From NCBI GenBank assembly GCA_903827245.1, contig CAIKHO010000052.1, positions 1 through 32,228 of the forward strand: a stretch of 32,228 nucleotides of DNA, read 5' to 3'. Both the position numbers and the translations under genes were made by a program. This stretch comes from an uncultured Opitutia bacterium (GTDB lineage: Bacteria > Verrucomicrobiota > Verrucomicrobiia > Opitutales > Opitutaceae). Under the pieces are notes generated by a model. The model saw nothing but the letters and a program-made list of their open reading frames with translations. It searched no databases and was not told the origin of the DNA. Of the stretch, positions 1 to 9,291 are shown one piece after another (within the stretch, counting starts at the first letter, position 1; each line of letters starts with the position of its first letter).

Positions 1-491
1 GTTTTGGGGCCGGTAAGCCGGATTCTGTTCCTCCCGCTCGCGCGGGATTCGGTCGTCATTTCTCTCAACTCCGCCTCGCGGCGGACTTGTCCTGCGTAGC
101 CCCGCTTGGCCCGGCTTGCGCCGGGCTTCGCAGGGCGAAGCGGGATGCGGCATACCCGTGGCTATGGGACGGGCCGTCCAGCCACCTATTTTGCCTTGCA
201 CCGGACGGGGTTTTTCGTGCCGCCAACGTCGCCGTTGGCGCGGTGGGCTCTTACCCCACCTTTTCACCCTTGCCCTGAGCGAGCCGCCTTGCAGCGAGTC
301 GAACCGGGCGGTTTATTTTCTGTGACACTGTCCGTCATCGCGCCTTGAAACGCGACGCCTGCGCTCGCCTTGCGGCTGGCGCAGCATCCTGCCCTGTGGT
401 GTCCGGACTTTCCTCTCCGAACTTCTATCGGGCGCGGCATTACCCGCGCCTTGGGATCAAAGAACTCGGAGCGACGACCAGGCCCCAAAAC
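1..491 (-). ncRNA. rnpB: RNase P RNA, bacterial type A
   Basis: This is the catalytic RNA of RNase P, which cuts the 5' leader from pre-tRNAs. Read on the minus strand, the first 11 bases (491-481) and the last 11 (11-1) are perfectly complementary and form helix P1. The conserved 5' core GAGAGGAAAGTCCGG lies near 418-402. AAGGGTGAAAAGGTGGGG lies near 272-255 and is followed by the GTAAGAG block. GCAAGGCAAAATAGG lies around 199-185, and the 3' core GAACAGAATCCGGCTTACC lies at 30-12. These match the order and spacing of E. coli M1 RNA. Helix P1 closes at base 1 of the window, so the mature gene seems complete. ORFs across this stretch on both strands are shadows. Confidence 0.96.
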
Positions 492-549
492 CAAGGAGGC
501 CGACGCTAGGAAGCGTCCGGGCAAATGCAAGTCCGCCCCCGGCCCGGCA

Positions 550-765
550 ATGGTCGAGTTTGGGATCAATCCGACCGAGCCGGTTTCGCGCCGAGACGCA
601 AAGCCGCGGAGTAAGGCCGGAGGTTGGGCTCGGAACCCGGATTTTCACAAAGAGGCACGGAGGACACGGAGTGGTTCGCCGATGATTGATCTCTGCGTCC
701 TCCGTGCCTCTGTGTGAAATTGTCTTTTCTCCCCGTGTTTGCGTCTTTGTTTGAAACGGCACCAC
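550..765. repeat. Composite nested palindromic element, copy 1
   Basis: The inner inverted repeat has ~30-bp arms at 641-671 and 691-720, built from CACAGAGGCACGGAGG, around a 19-bp centre. The centre sequence CCGATGATTGAT also occurs in the second copy at 30425-30504. Outer arms near 579-612 (GCCGGTTTCGCG...CGCAAAG) pair imperfectly with 724-762. The left part, GAGTTTGGGATCAATCC (557 onward), recurs near 3028. The element sits between rnpB and the kinase gene and is not part of either. Confidence 0.85.
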
Positions 766-810
766 TACCCCCGCGGCCCGGTGGTACCCCGGTTTCGCCG
801 TCCTTGGTTC

Positions 811-905
811 AAAATCGTTCTCGTTCTCATTCTCGTTCCTCATTCTCGGGTCGGTGTTCGGATGGGGAGAACGAGAAAGAGAACGGATAACGAGAACGAT
901 AAGGT
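811..905. repeat. Inverted array of hexamers (GTTCTC type), copy 1
   Basis: The left arm reads ATCGTTCTCGTTCTCATTC and continues in 6-bp steps to about 850. The right arm, from about 866, reads GAGAACGAGAAAGAGAACGG and continues to 905 as the inverse. The two arms can pair over about 35 bp with mismatches. A second copy with the same arms lies at 20514-20597, upstream of the sulfatase gene. Confidence 0.8.
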
Positions 906-1011
906 CGGATCAAACCGTGGAACTGGACACCACCTCCCGCTCTCCCCCGCCGCCATCCTTGACCCGACTGCGGCGCCGGCCGACATTGCGGCAGGATAAA
1001 TCCACCCCTTC

Positions 1012-2121
1012 ATGCCTGATCAAAAGCCACCCTTGGCCCCCGAACGCCCCTTGGCCGACTCATGGGCGTTGGTCTGGCTGACGGCTCCACCACGGCAAAG
1101 CCGGGTCCAGTCGACGTTGGTGATCGTCGGCATCGTGGCGGCTCTCGGCTGGGTGGATTATGTCACGGGCATCTGGTTTTCGCTGCAGCTCTTTTACCTT
1201 ATTCCCATCATGCTCAGCGTCGCATGGCTGGGTTGGAAGGAGGGTTGCGCCATGGCCACGTTTTGCGTGGTGGTTCGCACCGCGGGTGACCTTGCCGACG
1301 GCATCCTCGATCATGTCGAGCCTTTCGCCGTCTTCTGGAACCGGCTCGTCGACGTCGGCATATCCCTCACCCTCGTGTGGGTCTTTCATTCCCTGATCTC
1401 CCTCAAGCGGCAGCTCGAGGCGCGCGTCCAGCGGCGCACCGCGGCGCTGGAGCAGTCCAGCCGCACCCGCGAGCGGCTCGAACGGGAGCTGCTCAACATC
1501 GCCGCCAGCGAACGGAACGCCATCGGCCGGGAACTGCACGATGACCTCTGCCAGCATCTCGTGGGCACGGCGTTTGCCACGAAGGTGCTGGCCGAGCACC
1601 TGGCCGCCAGCCACGCCGACTCGGCGGCGCGCGACGCCCAAGCCATCGTGGGCTACGTGGAGGAGGGCATTGCCAAGACCCGCGGTCTCGCCCGCGGCCT
1701 GCTGCTCGCCAGCATCGAGCCCGCCAATCTCGCCGGCGAACTGACCAATCTCGCGATGAAAGGCAGCGAGGGCGGCGTGCCCTGCCGCTTCCGGATCGAA
1801 GGCCGGCCGGTCATCATGGACGCCGCCGCCGCCCAGTTGTTCCGCATCGCCCAGGAAGCCATGCGCAACGCCCTGCGCCATTCCGAGCCCCAGCGCGTCG
1901 ACATTGTCCTCGCCGGCAATGACGAGGCCACTTTCCTCATGGTCCACGACGATGGCCGGGGCCTGCCGCCACCGGATGCCCGCAACGCCGGACTGGGCCT
2001 GCAAATCATGGAGCATCGGGCCGCGCTCATCGGCGGGACGCTGTCCGTCGTCCCCGCGCCCGGCGAGGGCACGCGCGTCATCTGCCACATCCCGCAACCC
2101 GCGGCGGAATCCCTCCCGTGA
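1012..2121 (+). CDS. Membrane sensor histidine kinase, HisKA_3 (NarL/UhpB-type)
   Basis: A 369-residue sensor kinase that should autophosphorylate on His and pass phosphate to the response regulator encoded next. Four hydrophobic segments, about 33-53, 56-75, 79-95 and 112-130, place the N-terminus in the membrane. There is no recognisable periplasmic or PAS domain, so sensing is probably through the membrane segments. A coiled linker (132-165) leads to the HisKA_3 H-box ERNAIGRELHDDLCQ with His176. The ATPase domain shows the N-box (Asn286 in QEAMRNALRH), the G1 box DDGRG (313-317) and the G2 box GLGLQ (327-331). The stop overlaps the start of the next gene by 4 bp, so the two are translationally coupled. 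The start has the context ACCCCTTCATG with no Shine-Dalgarno, the same context as gyrB. The signal is unknown. Confidence 0.93.
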   Translation: MPDQKPPLAPERPLADSWALVWLTAPPRQSRVQSTLVIVGIVAALGWVDYVTGIWFSLQLFYLIPIMLSVAWLGWKEGCAMATFCVVVRTAGDLADGILDHVEPFAVFWNRLVDVGISLTLVWVFHSLISLKRQLEARVQRRTAALEQSSRTRERLERELLNIAASERNAIGRELHDDLCQHLVGTAFATKVLAEHLAASHADSAARDAQAIVGYVEEGIAKTRGLARGLLLASIEPANLAGELTNLAMKGSEGGVPCRFRIEGRPVIMDAAAAQLFRIAQEAMRNALRHSEPQRVDIVLAGNDEATFLMVHDDGRGLPPPDARNAGLGLQIMEHRAALIGGTLSVVPAPGEGTRVICHIPQPAAESLP

Positions 2122-2780
2122 ACCCTCCCGCCCGGCTGCGCATCTTCATCGTCGACGACCACCCGCTCGTCCGCGAATGGCTCGGCAGCTTGCTGCGCTT
2201 GCAGCCGGATCTCGAGGTGTGCGGTGAGGCGGGCGATCCAGTCCACGCCCTTGCGGCCATGACGGCCGCCCCGCCCGACGTGGCGGTGGTGGATCTTTCG
2301 CTCGAGCACGGCTCCGGCCTGGAACTCATTAAGGACCTGCGCAACCAGCTGCCCGCCGTGCCGGTGGTCGTGCTTTCGATGCACGAGGAGATCAGCGACA
2401 TCGAGCGGGCGCTGCGCGCCGGTGCCCGCGGATACGTGATGAAGCGCGAGTCCACCAGCCAGATCGTGACCGCCATCCGGCAAGTGCACGCCGGGAAAAT
2501 CTACGCGGAGGCCTCGGTCCTTGCCGCCCTCGCCGAACGCATGGTGGGCCGGTCACCGGAGGAAAACACCGCCTCGCCGGAGGTCCTGAGCGACCGCGAA
2601 CTGGATGTCTTCCGACGCCTGGGCGAGGGCCATTCCACCCGCCGGATCGCGGATGACCTGAGGATCAGCCTCAAGACGGTCCAAACCTACTACGCGCGCA
2701 TTCGCGAGAAACTCGGCCTCGCGGATGCCTCCGAGTTGATCCGCGCCGCCGTGCGCTGGCAGGAAGGCAAAAAGCCCTGA
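2118..2780 (+). CDS. NarL/FixJ-family response regulator
   Basis: A 220-residue two-domain transcription factor. The receiver domain (about 7-122) has the acidic pair Asp13/Asp14, the phosphoacceptor Asp59 (AVVDLSLEHGSG) and the conserved Lys109. The LuxR-type helix-turn-helix lies at about 156-213 (LSDRELDVFRRLGEG, then IADDLRISLKTVQTY). It starts with GTG inside the stop of the kinase gene (GTGA overlap), so the two proteins are made together and almost certainly form a cognate pair. No target can be read from the sequence; the adjacent rnpB and glycosyltransferase genes are not obvious candidates. Stop TGA at 2778-2780. Confidence 0.95.
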   Translation: MNPPARLRIFIVDDHPLVREWLGSLLRLQPDLEVCGEAGDPVHALAAMTAAPPDVAVVDLSLEHGSGLELIKDLRNQLPAVPVVVLSMHEEISDIERALRAGARGYVMKRESTSQIVTAIRQVHAGKIYAEASVLAALAERMVGRSPEENTASPEVLSDRELDVFRRLGEGHSTRRIADDLRISLKTVQTYYARIREKLGLADASELIRAAVRWQEGKKP

Positions 2781-3020
2781 ACCGGGCTCAGGCCATGAGG
2801 GGTCACCATAAAAAGCACCAAATATACGAAAAGAATGCTGGGAGAGAAAAATCTGATTCGTGCTGGCACACCCTACCGGGCCTCTCCTGGTAAAATGGAT
2901 TACGCTCCAACTTCATTCTTTCGTGCGTCTCGTGTCTTTCGTGGTCAACCGGCGCTTCGAGGAAACAGCGATTGTTCGTAATCCCGACTGAAGCCGGGAC
3001 TGCGAACGCGGTGATCGGTA

Positions 3021-3081
3021 ATGGTACAGTTTGGGATCAGTCCTACCAAGCCGGTTTCGCGCAGCGGCGCAAAGCTGTACC
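3021..3081. repeat. Short palindromic element sharing sequence with the 550-765 composite
   Basis: GGTACAG (3023-3029) pairs with CTGTACC (3075-3081). Between them, GTTTGGGATCAGTCC and GCCGGTTTCGCG repeat the sequence at 556-588 almost exactly, in the same order and orientation. It looks like a solo left half of the composite element. Confidence 0.8.
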
Positions 3082-3158
3082 ACCATCCGGCGGTCCTGTT
3101 TCTTACCGTCACGCGCCAACCGCGTTTTACGGCCTGGCTGGCTGACACCACCGGGTTT

Positions 3159-3177
3159 GTCAGGTGACGCCTGACAG
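3159..3177. promoter_or_regulatory. Inverted repeat TGTCAGG-N5-CCTGACA
   Basis: Perfect 7-bp arms separated by 5 bp lie about 55 bp upstream of the glycosyltransferase start. The size and symmetry fit an operator for a dimeric regulator or a small hairpin. No regulator is assigned, and it may simply be another repeat family. Confidence 0.4.
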
Positions 3178-3232
3178 GAAATTCCAATCGCGGCGGACAT
3201 ACACGGGAACGGACAAGAGATAGGATGAGGAA

Positions 3233-4111
3233 ATGCCCCTATCCACTTCCTTGACCAAAGGTGTGATCAACCATTACGAAACCGCCGTCACCCCACGCCG
3301 TTTCACCGCGACCGTCCATACGATCCGGCCCCACCGACTCGAGCCGCCAGGACTGACCCCCATCAGCGCGACCGTCATTACCAAGAACGGCTCGGCCCAC
3401 CTCGAGCAGGTGCTGGCCGCCTTGCATTGGTGCGACGAGGTGGTGGTCCTCGATACCGGCTCGACGGATGACACGATGGCCATCGCGCAGCGGCATCCCA
3501 ATGTTCAACTGTACCGGCTGGAGGGAGCCTTCCCCGGTTTTGGCCGCGCCCACCAGCAGGCGGTGGCTCTCGCCCGGCATGACTGGGTGCTGTCGGTGGA
3601 CAGCGACGAGGTCGTATCTGACTCGCTCGCCGCCGAGATCAAGGCCCTGCCCCTGGACCCGCGCATCGTTTACGCGATTCCGTTTCACAACTACTTCAAC
3701 GGGCGGCGCATCACCTCCTGTGGCTGGCACCCCGACCGTCACGAGCGGCTGTTCAACCGCCGCACCACCAATTTTTGCGGGAGCGAGGTGCATGAGCGCG
3801 TGCAGACCGAAAACCTTTTCGTCCGGCGGCTGCGCCAGCCCATCCGGCATTACTCCTACGGGTCGGTCGACGATTTCCTGCGCAAGACCCGGGAGTACAG
3901 CCGGCTGTTTGCCGAGCAGGAGGCCGGCCGCACGTCCGCGGGGCCGGTGAAGGCGCTGGCGCGCGGGACCTGGGCGTTTTTCAAGAGCTATGTGCTCCAG
4001 CGCGGCTGCCTGCAGGGTGGCGAGGGATTCACGATCAGCGCCTTCAAGGCCCAGCTCGTGTTCTGGAAATACCTCTACTTGCACGAGACCAATCGCCGCC
4101 GCTTCGCATGA
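3233..4111 (+). CDS. Family 2 glycosyltransferase (WaaE/KdtX-like)
   Basis: A 292-residue cytoplasmic or peripheral-membrane sugar transferase for lipopolysaccharide core or another surface glycan. The GT-A domain starts at about 43 (ISATVITKNGSAHLEQVL). DTGSTDDT (75-82) contacts the nucleotide sugar, and SVDSDE (121-126) is the DxD-like metal motif. The later blocks GWHPDRHERLF and SEVHERV are typical of the WaaE/KdtX branch, which adds glucose to core heptose in Proteobacteria. The acceptor here is unknown. The first ~42 residues are not conserved-looking, so a start downstream (for example GTG 3260) is possible. GAGGA stands only a base or two before the ATG. The stop overlaps the next ATG (ATGA), coupling it to the deacetylase. 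Confidence 0.88.
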   Translation: MPLSTSLTKGVINHYETAVTPRRFTATVHTIRPHRLEPPGLTPISATVITKNGSAHLEQVLAALHWCDEVVVLDTGSTDDTMAIAQRHPNVQLYRLEGAFPGFGRAHQQAVALARHDWVLSVDSDEVVSDSLAAEIKALPLDPRIVYAIPFHNYFNGRRITSCGWHPDRHERLFNRRTTNFCGSEVHERVQTENLFVRRLRQPIRHYSYGSVDDFLRKTREYSRLFAEQEAGRTSAGPVKALARGTWAFFKSYVLQRGCLQGGEGFTISAFKAQLVFWKYLYLHETNRRRFA

Positions 4112-4836
4112 GACTGCTCGCCCTGATGTACCATCGCGCGCGCGCCGGCCGGCTGGGCAATTCGCCCCGCATGCTGGATGCGCATTTCGCCCATATCGCC
4201 GCCCAGCACGCCTGCATCCTGCCGGGCGAGGTGCTCGATTCCCGCCGGCTCAATGTCTGCCTGACGTTCGACGATGGGTACTTCGATTTTTACGCAGTCG
4301 TTTTCCCCCTGCTGAAAAAGCACGGGCTCCGCGCGGTGCTGGCCGTCCCGCCCGTGGTCCTGCAGGAACAGGCCGAGGCGTCCGCCGAGGTCCGCCTGCA
4401 GGCCGAGCCGGACGTGAACTTCACCCATCCCAATTACGTCGGATTCTGCACCTGGACGGAATTGCGCGAGATGGCCCGGAGCGGACACGTCACGATCGCG
4501 GCCCATGGCTTCACCCATTGCCGGCTCGATGGCGAAAGCGTGGACCTGCACACCGAGATCGTGGTGCCGCAGACCGTCCTGGCCTCCCGTCTCGGGCAAT
4601 CCGTGGACAGCTTTGTCTTTCCCTACGGTCGCTTCTCCCCGCCCGCGCGGCAGCGCGCCCAGGAATGCTACCGTCACGTCTTCCGGATCGGCGGGGCCGA
4701 CAATCCCGGCTGGGACACCCCCCTGCTCTACCGGGTGAATGCCGACGGGATGGAGGCGCCCGATGCGTTGTTCACGAGCGCCCGCCGCACCCGCTACCGC
4801 GCCCGCCATCTCTGGAACCGCCTGCGAGGGCGGTGA
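4108..4836 (+). CDS. Polysaccharide deacetylase (NodB/CE4-type)
   Basis: A 242-residue hydrolase likely to remove N- or O-acetyl groups from a sugar polymer or a lipid-linked glycan. The NodB domain begins at about 48 with the metal motif TFDDGY (Asp55/Asp56). HGFTH (His133, His137) supplies the metal-binding histidines, and FVFPYGR (about 168-174) is the third conserved block. No signal peptide is visible (MRLLALMYHRARAG), so it probably acts inside the cell on the product or precursor of the glycosyltransferase it is coupled to. The substrate cannot be told from sequence. The start overlaps the upstream stop by 4 bp. Confidence 0.9.
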   Translation: MRLLALMYHRARAGRLGNSPRMLDAHFAHIAAQHACILPGEVLDSRRLNVCLTFDDGYFDFYAVVFPLLKKHGLRAVLAVPPVVLQEQAEASAEVRLQAEPDVNFTHPNYVGFCTWTELREMARSGHVTIAAHGFTHCRLDGESVDLHTEIVVPQTVLASRLGQSVDSFVFPYGRFSPPARQRAQECYRHVFRIGGADNPGWDTPLLYRVNADGMEAPDALFTSARRTRYRARHLWNRLRGR

Positions 4837-4845
4837 GCGGCGGAT

Positions 4846-4925
4846 CGGAGTTAGTCGCTTGGAATTGGGACGGTTGCCCGGTTTCAGCACCAATAACAAA
4901 TTCCCCATTACCAACTCCTCGCCAG
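4846..4925. repeat. Inverted heptad-like array
   Basis: Four 7-bp steps run CAATAAC, AAATTCC, CCATTAC, CAACTCC (4891-4918). An imperfect inverse (GAGTTAG...GGAATTGGG) lies at 4848-4869. A related array lies at 12811-12838. It occupies the gap between the convergent deacetylase and zinc-ribbon genes. Confidence 0.6.
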
Positions 4926-4937
4926 CAGCCGCTGGCG

Positions 4938-5651
4938 TCAGCTTTCCCAGTACAGGATCCGCCCGCACTGGTCGCAGACCGGCAGCTTGATGTCCGGGTT
5001 CTTGCCGCGGGAGGCGGACTCGGCCTCGCTGGAAACCTTGAGGTGACATCCGCCGCACTTGCCCCCGTGCAGCGGCACGCAGACGGGCTGCTTCTGCTGC
5101 GCGATGCGGTCGTAAACCCGCAGCACCGGCTCCTCCAGCGGGCTGCGCGCGCTGGTCACGTCGGCCTGGGCGGTCTTGAGCTCGACGGCCACGTTGACTT
5201 CACGCTCGCGCAGGGTGCGGATGCGCATCTCGTGGCCGGCGATGTTCTGTTTCAACAGGGCCTCGGCCGCCGCGAACTTCTTCTTCGCCTCGTCGATCGC
5301 ATACATTACCTGCAGTTCCTGCTCCTCGAAGGCACCGATCGCGGACTGGGTCGTGGCGATCTCGTGGCCGAGGGCCTGGAACTCGTCGTTCTTCCGCACC
5401 TGCATCTGCTGGTTCTTGTACTTCGCCAGCTTGTCCTCGGCGGAACCAATCTCGGTCTCGATTAGCTTTTTCTTCGACTCGAGCTCCCGCAGCTCCAGGC
5501 GGGCCGTCTCGATGGCCGCCTTTTCCCCGGCGATCTTCTGCTCGACCGCCAGGATGTCCCGCGGCACCGCCTTGAGCTGCCCCTCAAGGCTCAGGCGCCG
5601 CGTGTCGCGGTCCTGCAGGATTAGGAGCTTTTCAAGCAAGGGGGTGGGCAT
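4938..5651 (-). CDS. Coiled-coil C4 zinc-ribbon protein (COG1579/DUF164 type)
   Basis: A 237-residue cytoplasmic protein of a widespread family with no firmly known function, sometimes suggested to bind nucleic acid. Residues ~5-175 are almost entirely heptad-like, Lys/Glu-rich coiled coil. The C-terminus forms a zinc ribbon with CGGC (Cys199, Cys202) and CDQC (Cys226, Cys229). The ending RILYW is typical of the family. It lies 12 bp after the Rrf2 regulator on the same strand, so the two form a short operon transcribed away from gyrB. Length and architecture match the family. Confidence 0.88.
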   Translation of the reverse strand: MPTPLLEKLLILQDRDTRRLSLEGQLKAVPRDILAVEQKIAGEKAAIETARLELRELESKKKLIETEIGSAEDKLAKYKNQQMQVRKNDEFQALGHEIATTQSAIGAFEEQELQVMYAIDEAKKKFAAAEALLKQNIAGHEMRIRTLREREVNVAVELKTAQADVTSARSPLEEPVLRVYDRIAQQKQPVCVPLHGGKCGGCHLKVSSEAESASRGKNPDIKLPVCDQCGRILYWES

Positions 5652-5663
5652 AAAGGGAGCGGA

Positions 5664-6077
5664 TCAGATGTAATACATCTCCTCAACCTCGCGGCTGACG
5701 AGCATGTCGAGGGTGTGGCGCTTGGTTTCCGCGATCAAGGCGGACCGCACGACCAGCCAGGCCTGCTGCACGCGGCGGCCGGAACGCCCCTTGCCGTCGA
5801 CGCCAAAATCCAACACCTCCCCCTCGACCAGGGTCAGGATGTCGTACAGGGAGATGTCTTCCGGGGGACGGGCCAGGGCGTAGCCGCCCGTCTTGCCCCG
5901 CCGGCTGGTGATCAGCCCGCCATCCCGAAGCTCGCTCAGGATCTGCCCCAGGTAGTTGGGCGGCACGGCCTCCACCCGGGCGAGGTTTTCCACGTGCGCC
6001 AGCTCCCCCGTGCCATGCATCCGGGCGATCTGGGCCAGCACCCGGCAGGCATAAACGGTTTTGACGGACAGCTTCAC
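5664..6077 (-). CDS. Rrf2-family transcriptional regulator
   Basis: A 137-residue winged-helix regulator. The N-terminal helix-turn-helix covers about 1-80 (MKLSVKTVYACRVLAQIARM, then IPPNYLGQIL-like VPPNYLGQILSELRDGG and the wing GKTGGYALAR). Its only cysteine is Cys11, so it lacks the three-cysteine cluster site of IscR and NsrR and should sense something other than an Fe-S cluster, or nothing. It starts with GTG at 6077-6075 and faces gyrB across a 220-bp divergent region. Autoregulation from that region is plausible but unproven. Confidence 0.9.
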   Translation of the reverse strand: MKLSVKTVYACRVLAQIARMHGTGELAHVENLARVEAVPPNYLGQILSELRDGGLITSRRGKTGGYALARPPEDISLYDILTLVEGEVLDFGVDGKGRSGRRVQQAWLVVRSALIAETKRHTLDMLVSREVEEMYYI

Positions 6078-8854
<2,777 letters not shown>

Positions 8855-8856
<2 letters not shown>

Positions 8857-8886
8857 GTAGCGAGTAGTGGGTAGCGAGTAGCGAGC
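8855..8886. repeat. GAGTAGC heptad array, left flank of the four-helix-bundle gene
   Basis: Four consecutive 7-bp units (GAGTAGC, GAGTAGT, GGGTAGC, GAGTAGC) and a partial fifth fill the whole space between the gyrB stop and the ATG at 8887. The inverse array lies at 9253-9284. Confidence 0.9.
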
Positions 8887-9252
8887 ATGGCAAACCAATC
8901 GCAATCCTTCCGGGATGTCGTCGTGTGGCAGAAGGCTCACGCCTTCACGCTGGCGATCTATCGCGTCACCGAGGCGTTCCCCAAGCACGAGCTCTTCGCC
9001 CTCACGTCGCAGCTGCGCCGGGCCGCGGCCAGCATTCCGTCGAATTTCGTCGAGGGCTTCCGCAAGCGCACCAAACCCGATAAGGCCCGATTCTACAACA
9101 TCGCTCAAGGCTCGGCCGACGAGTGTCTCTACCAACTGATCCTCGCCCACGATCTCCGCTACACGGACACGACCACTCTTCAAGCCGACCTCGAAGAGGT
9201 CTCCCGCCTGCTCCAAGGCTACATCAACGGCCTCGAGCGCCGAAGTTCCTGA
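8887..9252 (+). CDS. Four-helix-bundle protein (23S rRNA intervening-sequence family)
   Basis: A 121-residue all-helical protein of the bIVP/TIGR02436 type. It has the family's hallmarks: FRDVVVWQKAH at 8-18, then YRVTEAFPKHELFALTSQLR, RRAAASIPSNFVEGF (about 44-58), a middle helix FYNIAQGSADECLYQL, and a C-terminal helix with RLLQGYI. Relatives are encoded in intervening sequences of some 23S rRNA genes or stand alone, and Avd of diversity-generating retroelements has a similar fold. The molecular function of stand-alone copies is not established. Here it interrupts gyrB-gyrA and is bracketed by inverted heptad arrays, so it looks like an inserted cassette rather than a gyrase component. Because gyrA has no visible promoter, the cassette is probably cotranscribed. 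Confidence 0.92.
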   Translation: MANQSQSFRDVVVWQKAHAFTLAIYRVTEAFPKHELFALTSQLRRAAASIPSNFVEGFRKRTKPDKARFYNIAQGSADECLYQLILAHDLRYTDTTTLQADLEEVSRLLQGYINGLERRSS

Positions 9253-9284
9253 CTACTCGCTACCCGCTACTCACTACCCGCTAC
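9253..9284. repeat. CTACTCG heptad array, right flank of the four-helix-bundle gene
   Basis: CTACTCG, CTACCCG, CTACTCA, CTACCCG and CTAC form the reverse complement of the left array with few differences. The array begins directly after the TGA of the four-helix-bundle gene and ends 7 bp before the gyrA start. Confidence 0.9.
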
Positions 9285-9291
9285 TTTCCCC

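Larger units (their letters stand above)
492..1011. other. Gene-free spacer filled with repeats
   Basis: No convincing gene lies between rnpB and the histidine kinase. The spacer holds a composite nested palindrome (about 550-765) and an inverted array of GTTCTC-like hexamers (about 811-905). Translations through it are rich in repeat-encoded residues and match nothing I recognise. Confidence 0.7.
2781..3232. other. Gene-free spacer with repeats
   Basis: No gene is supported in these 450 bp. The spacer contains an array of ~10-bp CACGAAAGAC-like units on the minus strand (about 2918-2948), an inverted element at 3021-3081 that shares sequence with the 550-765 composite, and a short hairpin at 3159-3177. 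The promoter of the downstream glycosyltransferase must lie here or in the repeats, but I cannot place it. Confidence 0.65.

Noticed and set aside
87-843. Several short ORFs on both strands over rnpB and its spacer
   Set aside because: rnpB is well supported by its conserved cores, and the remaining ORFs are made of repeat-encoded residues.
2772-2787. AGCCC/GGGCT hairpin at the response regulator stop as a terminator
   Set aside because: The stem is only 5 bp, it overlaps the stop codon and no T-run follows.
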